In this document: positions 31,981 through 35,877 of the stretch, in pieces
Layout: every line of letters begins with the position of its first letter
Position numbering within the stretch: position 1 is the stretch's first letter
Assembly (NCBI GenBank): GCA_040752915.1
Contig: JBFMHB010000032.1
Coordinates: 1-35,877 of the forward strand
Direction of reading: 5' to 3'
DNA from: Acidobacteriota bacterium
Lineage (GTDB): Bacteria; Acidobacteriota; UBA4820; DSQY01
DNA length: 35,877 bases
Notes under the pieces: generated by a model
The model's database searches: none
The model's input: the letters and a program-made list of their open reading frames with translations, nothing else
What the model was told of the DNA's origin: nothing
Translations under genes and position numbers: made by a program

Positions 31981-32280
31981 TTGGGATTTGGAATTTGGGA
32001 TTTCGGACACGGCTTTCCTAGATCTTTTTGGGCCCGCATTGTGCTGTCTGCCTTCCGGAGCGAAGCGGAGGAAGGCCCGTCCCGGGCCGCCGGCGCAGCG
32101 CCGCGCCTAGGGCGCGGCCAGGGCCCGGCCGCGGTTCGAAGGCGACAAGCAGTCCTATTTTGGACAGGCATGGATTTCGGGTTTAGACGCAATGGCGACC
32201 AGCAAGATCGTAGGGCGGGGCCCTCGCGCGCCTGTCTTCGATTCTTCCCAGTCCCTTCGTCCCCTAGTCCCGGCGAGGGG
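31981..32280. other. Non-coding 300-base segment with microrepeats and GC hairpins
   Basis: This stretch has no convincing gene. It starts with an AT-rich tract of TTTGGGAT/TTTGGAAT units (to 32004). It then has a hairpin with arms GCCTTCC (32050-32056) and GGAAGGC (32070-32076), and a perfect 8-bp hairpin GCCGCGCC / GGCGCGGC with loop TAG (32100-32118). Base composition shifts from AT-rich to extreme GC inside it. It is bracketed by imperfect direct repeats and looks inserted. Confidence 0.55.
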
Positions 32281-32313
32281 AGGCGTGAGACGAAAGACGC
32301 AAGGCGAGGACAT
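32281..32313 (+). repeat. Right copy of imperfect direct repeat
   Basis: This copy carries extra AGACGCAAGGCG and contains the ribosome site (GGCGAGGA) and start region of the flippase gene. GTGAGACG is shared with the tract at 27822-27876. Confidence 0.5.
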
Positions 32314-33817
32314 GATGAAGGTTGACGCGAAGGCCCCCGGGGAGAAGGGGCGCGGGGACCCACTGGGCGCCACGGCCCGCCAGGGGTCCTGGGCGGGGGT
32401 GTTGAACCTGGGCGGGGCCGGGGTCCGCTACCTCAATACGCTGATCCTGACCCGCATGCTGGGCGCCGATCTCTTCGGCGTGTACAGCCTGGCCAATACG
32501 GTGGTCACCGTCTCCACCGTGCCGGCCTCCCTGGGCTTCCCCACGGCCCTCACCCACTTCGTGGCGGGAGCGGCGGAGACCTCCCAGTGGGCGAGGCTCC
32601 GGTGGACCCTTTCGTGGGTCCTGCGGGTGGCTCTCGTCTCGGGCCTCATGGGGGCCCTTTCCCTCGTGGTCCTCAGCCTCTGGCTGGCCGTGGACGTCTT
32701 CGGAAAGGAAGACCTGGCGCTCCCCCTGGCGGGTCTGGCGCTGGCGCTCCCCTTTCTCGTCCTGTACAACGTCTGCGCGGGCGGGCTCCAGGGCCTCAAG
32801 GCGATCCGTGAAAAGGTCTTCATCGAGCGCGTGGCCCACCCGCTGGTCTTCACCCTGCTCCTCCTCGGCGCCCTCGGCGTGTCGCGGACGGTGGAAGCGG
32901 TGGTCCTCTGCTTCGGAGCGGCGGCCCTCCTCGTCCTCCTGGCCGGCGCCTGGAGCCTGAAGCGGCGCCTGGCCGCCCTGCCCGCCGGACGGGACGCGAA
33001 CGGCGACCGGCGCGGCATCCTGCGCTTCTCCACGCCGGTCATGTTCCTCAACCTGATGAACTACCTGATCCTCTGGTCCGACGTGCTGGTGATGGGCGCC
33101 TTTCGGACCCGGGCGGAGGTGGGCATCTACGTCGTGGCCTCGCGCCTGGCCACGGCCGTGAACATGCCCACGGAGGCCCTCTCGGCCTCCCTGGCCCCCT
33201 CCTTCTCCGGACTGAAGGAGAAGGGCGACTCCGACGGACTCGCGCGACTCTACCGCACCTCCACCCGCTGGATATTCCTCGCCTCCACCTTCGTCGCCCT
33301 GCCCCTGGCGCTGGCGGGAAAGTACGTCCTGGCCCTCTTCGGCCCCGAGTACGCGGCGGGCGCCCTCGCCCTCCTGATCCTGGCCCTCGGGCAGGCCTTT
33401 TCGGGAGCCTTCGGCGCCAACGGGACCCTCATCACCATGACGGGACACCCCAAGGTGAACCTCGCCAACGCGGTGTGCTTCGGGCTCGGAAACCTGGGCC
33501 TCATGTTCCTCCTCATCCCCCGCTACGGTCCCTTGGGCGCCGCCGTTTCCGCGGCCCTCTCCCTCTGCCTCGTGAACGTGGCCCGGGCCGTGGAAATCTG
33601 GGTCCTTCTCAAGATCGCCCCCTGGGACCGCACCCTCCTCAAACCCGGCCTCGCCCTGGCGCTCTCCGCTTCGGCCGGGGCCGCCGTCGCCTTCCTCGTT
33701 CACCCCGTCGCCGGCGCCGCCCTCTCGGTCCTGGCCTACCCTTCCCTCTGGTGGCTCCTGGGCCCCGAACCCGAGGAGCGGGAGCTGGTGGGGAAGCTTC
33801 GAAGGAGCCTCCCATGA
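32312..33817 (+). CDS. Wzx-like oligosaccharide flippase
   Basis: The 501-residue membrane protein of the MATE/MVF polysaccharide-export type has about 12-14 helices. Its N-terminal ARQGSWAGVLNLGGAGVRYL and TRMLGADLFGVYSLANTV are typical of the family start. It probably flips a lipid-linked glycan across the inner membrane. ATG 32312 (or 32315) follows GCGAGGA; a longer frame to 32192 is non-conserved and lies in the repeat insert. It overlaps the next phosphodiesterase by ATGA, so the two are made together. It may serve the glycan built by the 10156-17768 operon. Confidence 0.9.
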   Translation: MMKVDAKAPGEKGRGDPLGATARQGSWAGVLNLGGAGVRYLNTLILTRMLGADLFGVYSLANTVVTVSTVPASLGFPTALTHFVAGAAETSQWARLRWTLSWVLRVALVSGLMGALSLVVLSLWLAVDVFGKEDLALPLAGLALALPFLVLYNVCAGGLQGLKAIREKVFIERVAHPLVFTLLLLGALGVSRTVEAVVLCFGAAALLVLLAGAWSLKRRLAALPAGRDANGDRRGILRFSTPVMFLNLMNYLILWSDVLVMGAFRTRAEVGIYVVASRLATAVNMPTEALSASLAPSFSGLKEKGDSDGLARLYRTSTRWIFLASTFVALPLALAGKYVLALFGPEYAAGALALLILALGQAFSGAFGANGTLITMTGHPKVNLANAVCFGLGNLGLMFLLIPRYGPLGAAVSAALSLCLVNVARAVEIWVLLKIAPWDRTLLKPGLALALSASAGAAVAFLVHPVAGAALSVLAYPSLWWLLGPEPEERELVGKLRRSLP

Positions 33818-35421
33818 GCCGCCTCGTGGTCCTCGGCCTCGACGGCGCCACGTGGGATTTGATCAAGCCCTGGGCCGATGCGGGCCGCCTCCCCTTTTTC
33901 CAGCGGCTCATGGCGGAGGGCGCCTGGGGCCCCCTCCGCTCGGTGACGCCCAACCTGACCCCGCCGGGGTGGACCACGGCCTTCACGGGCGTGAACCCGG
34001 GAAAGCACGGCGTCTTCGACTTCTTCACCCTCGATGAGGGGGCCTGGGCGCCGCGCGTCCTCTCCTCCTCGGACCGGCGGGCGCCCGCCCTCTGGGAGAT
34101 CCTCTCCTCGGCGGGCCGCCGGGTGGGCGTCTTCAACGTGCCCTGCACCTATCCCGCCGATGCGGTGGAGGGCTTCTTCGTCACGGGCATGGGAACGCCC
34201 GGCCTGGAGGGCCCGTGGGCCCATCCCGAGAGCGAGCGCCGGGCCCTGCCCCGGGACTTCCCCGGCTTCCGCCTGGGGGCCGATCCCCACCTCATCGCGG
34301 CGGGAAGGCTGGAGGCGTACCTCGACCAGCTCTACGCCCTCACGGACCTCCAGGAGCGGCTGTTCCTGGACCGCATGGAGCGGCACTCCTGCGACGCGGG
34401 AATCTTCGTCTACGACGACCTGGACCGGGTCATGCACTTCTTCTGGCGCTTCATGGACGAGGCCCACCCCCGCCACGAGGAGGCCCCTCCCCGCCTCAAG
34501 AACGCCGTCCTGGATTACTACCGCCGCGTGGACGAGGGGATGGAGCGGCTGAGCGCGGCCCTGGGTCCGGAGGCGGACGTGTGCGTCCTGTCGGACCACG
34601 GCTTCGGCCCCCTCCACACGGACGTCTTCTTCAACCGCGTCCTGTGCGACCGCGGCTACCTGGCCCCCCTGCCCGTATCGCGGGAACTGATCCGCAAACC
34701 CCTGTGGAAGCGCGCCCTCAAGGCCGCCGTCCCGGCGGGGGCGAGGACCTGGCTGAGGCGCAACGTGAAGGCCTCGCCGCTGGCCAATCCCCTCGGCTTC
34801 ATCGACTGGAGCCGCACGCGGGCCTTCTACGCCTCCGTGTCGGGGCGCTCCATCTACCTCAACGTCCGGGGCCGCCAGCCCGTGGGCACCGTGGAGCCGG
34901 GGCCGGAGTACGAGGCGCTGAGGGAGGAACTGAGGCGCGAAATCCTCTCCCTGAAAGACCCCGCCACGGGCCTCCCCGTGGCCGAGGCCGTCCACCTCCG
35001 GGAAGAGGTCTACCATGGGCCCTTCGTCCACGAAGCGCCGGATCTCCTCATCCAGGAGGATGGGCGCTTCGCCTACCGCGTGGACTGGAGCGAGTCCGCC
35101 TTCGCGCCCGCCTCCCAGTACGGAGTGGACAAGTCCGGCTCGCACCGGAGGGACGGCATCCTCCTCCTCCACGGGCCCTCCTTCCGAAAGGCCGACCTCT
35201 CCGGCGCCACGCTGGAGGACGTGACGCCCACCCTTCTCGCCGCCCTGGGCCTGCCCCCGGGAGACGACATGGACGGCCGCGTCCTCCATCGGGCCCTCCG
35301 CTCCGCTCCCTCCCCCGCCACCGCCTCGTACGCCCACCTCCGCGGCGCCTCCGGCCCCTCCCTCGCCCAGGGCGAGGAGGCCGAACTCGCCGAAAAGCTC
35401 AAGGGGCTGGGGTATATGTAG
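33814..35421 (+). CDS. Alkaline-phosphatase-superfamily phosphodiesterase with LGYM tail
   Basis: The 535-residue protein is the longest of the family here. It has RLVVLGLDGATWDLI (metal Asp), nucleophile Thr in NLTPPGWTTAFTGVNPG, FVYDDLDRVMHFFW, CVLSDHGFGPLHTD and SGSHRRDGILLL. It has no signal peptide. An inserted basic helix region (LWKRALKAAVPAGARTWLRR) could touch the membrane surface. It ends ELAEKLKGLGYM after a low-complexity linker. Coupling to the flippase (ATGA, AAGGAG) suggests a role in making or trimming the exported lipid-linked substrate. Confidence 0.88.
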   Translation: MSRLVVLGLDGATWDLIKPWADAGRLPFFQRLMAEGAWGPLRSVTPNLTPPGWTTAFTGVNPGKHGVFDFFTLDEGAWAPRVLSSSDRRAPALWEILSSAGRRVGVFNVPCTYPADAVEGFFVTGMGTPGLEGPWAHPESERRALPRDFPGFRLGADPHLIAAGRLEAYLDQLYALTDLQERLFLDRMERHSCDAGIFVYDDLDRVMHFFWRFMDEAHPRHEEAPPRLKNAVLDYYRRVDEGMERLSAALGPEADVCVLSDHGFGPLHTDVFFNRVLCDRGYLAPLPVSRELIRKPLWKRALKAAVPAGARTWLRRNVKASPLANPLGFIDWSRTRAFYASVSGRSIYLNVRGRQPVGTVEPGPEYEALREELRREILSLKDPATGLPVAEAVHLREEVYHGPFVHEAPDLLIQEDGRFAYRVDWSESAFAPASQYGVDKSGSHRRDGILLLHGPSFRKADLSGATLEDVTPTLLAALGLPPGDDMDGRVLHRALRSAPSPATASYAHLRGASGPSLAQGEEAELAEKLKGLGYM

Positions 35422-35452
35422 CTTCGAAGGAGGCCGGTGGGGGGGGAGAGGT

Positions 35453-35572
35453 GAGTAGGTGAGTAGGTGAGTAGGAGAGTAGGAGAGTAGGTGAGTAGGT
35501 GAGTAGGTAAGTAGGTCAGTAGGGGAGTAAGAGAGTAGGAGAGTAAGTGAGTAGGGGAGTAGGAGAGTAGGG
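35453..35572 (+). repeat. Octanucleotide tandem array, 15 units of GAGTAGGN
   Basis: Fifteen uninterrupted 8-base units, all close to GAGTAGGT (last base varies T/A/G; a few G-to-A or G-to-C changes), start 32 bases after the phosphodiesterase stop and end 6 bases before the ATG of the S23-type gene. The final GGGGAGAG supplies that gene's ribosome-binding site. Confidence 0.93.
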
Positions 35573-35578
35573 GAGAGA

Positions 35579-35877
35579 ATGCTGGGAAGAGCCCGGCCGC
35601 ATGAGAGTCTGGAGGTGTGGAAGGTCTCCATGGACCTTGCTCAAGCGGTGTACGCGGCCACAGGCCGGTTTCCGAAGGAGGAACTCTACGGAATGACGGC
35701 GCAAGTGCGGCGGGCGGCGGTGAGCATCCCCGCCAACATCGCGGAGGGAATGGCCCGAAGAGGCCAGCAAGAGCGGCGACAATTTTTCTACATCGCCCGT
35801 GGATCGCTGAGCGAGGTGGAGACCTTGCTGGCGCTGTCTGCTCGCCTTGAGTTCGTGGAGGGAGCGGCCTTCGAGGA
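35579..35877 (+). CDS. S23/IVP-type four-helix-bundle protein, 3' end outside window
   Basis: The first 99 codons encode RPHESLEVWKVSMDLAQAVY, FPKEELYGMTAQVRRAA, VSIPANIAEGMARRG and QFFYIARGSLSEVETLLAL, the conserved core of the four-helix-bundle family first seen in 23S rRNA intervening sequences. Relatives occur widely as stand-alone genes with unknown role; the retroelement accessory protein Avd shares the fold. No rRNA or reverse transcriptase is nearby. The frame is intact to the right edge. It is a closer match to the family than the relic at 28886. Confidence 0.88.
   Translation, partial: MLGRARPHESLEVWKVSMDLAQAVYAATGRFPKEELYGMTAQVRRAAVSIPANIAEGMARRGQQERRQFFYIARGSLSEVETLLALSARLEFVEGAAFE

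Noticed and set aside
24834-35572. CRISPR array
   Set aside because: The repeats are 8 bases with no spacers, and no cas genes are present.
35579-35877. Diversity-generating retroelement, based on the Avd-like fold
   Set aside because: No reverse transcriptase, template repeat or variable repeat is seen; the sequence is a standard S23/IVP-type protein.

Overview
The window is very GC-rich DNA with strong third-position GC bias, dense gene packing and many ATGA/GTGA stop-start overlaps. It has recognisable sigma70-type promoters, type IV pilus and competence genes, a selenoprotein candidate, and a run of cytoplasmic alkaline-phosphatase-superfamily genes. That mix fits a free-living, high-GC, probably Gram-negative bacterium (Acidobacteriota or a relative is my guess). 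No rRNA or other phylogenetic marker is present, so the assignment is inference only.

Layout. (1) 1-7714, minus strand: an apparent operon read leftward from a promoter near 7738-7767: ABC ATPase, ABC permease, TPR-like protein, prepilin peptidase, sensor histidine kinase, an exported thioredoxin/TPR protein, and the 5' part of comEC, which runs off the left edge. The thioredoxin gene has an in-frame UGA exactly where the first active-site cysteine belongs (W-U-G-S-C) and should be read as one selenoprotein, 1466-2533. (2) 7854-8885 plus: threonine aldolase; 8960-10039 minus: PilT-type pilus ATPase. (3) 10156-18232 plus: a surface-polysaccharide operon with a DegT-type sugar aminotransferase, a NusG/RfaH-like elongation factor, GDP-mannose and dTDP-rhamnose precursor genes (manC, rmlA, rmlC, rmlD, rmlB), a diverged rmlB duplicate, a ferritin-like protein and a small NTF2-like protein. 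(4) 18369-24496 plus: alpha/beta hydrolase, exported DUF3887-like protein, class I aminotransferase, a very large ligase/M20-peptidase fusion, and a mini ferritin-like protein. (5) 24619-35421 plus: a ribbon-helix-helix protein, four alkaline-phosphatase-superfamily proteins, a PAPS sulfotransferase, an APS kinase, a PHP phosphoesterase and a Wzx-like flippase. This region is broken up by short tandem-repeat tracts and two S23/IVP-type four-helix-bundle genes, one decayed and one running off the right edge.

How they may work together. Region 3 makes activated sugars for an exported glycan under a dedicated antiterminator. Region 5 looks like a modification/export module: APS kinase makes PAPS, the sulfotransferase uses it, the PHP enzyme could remove the by-product pAp, and the flippase would export a lipid-linked glycan. 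A short C-terminal peptide of the form [RK]LKx[LM]GY[LM] is shared by four proteins of three unrelated folds in region 5, which suggests they recognise a common partner. Region 4 pairs an aminotransferase with a fused amide-forming/amide-cleaving enzyme, the logic of a protect-transaminate-deprotect pathway. These links are inferences from domain content and gene order.
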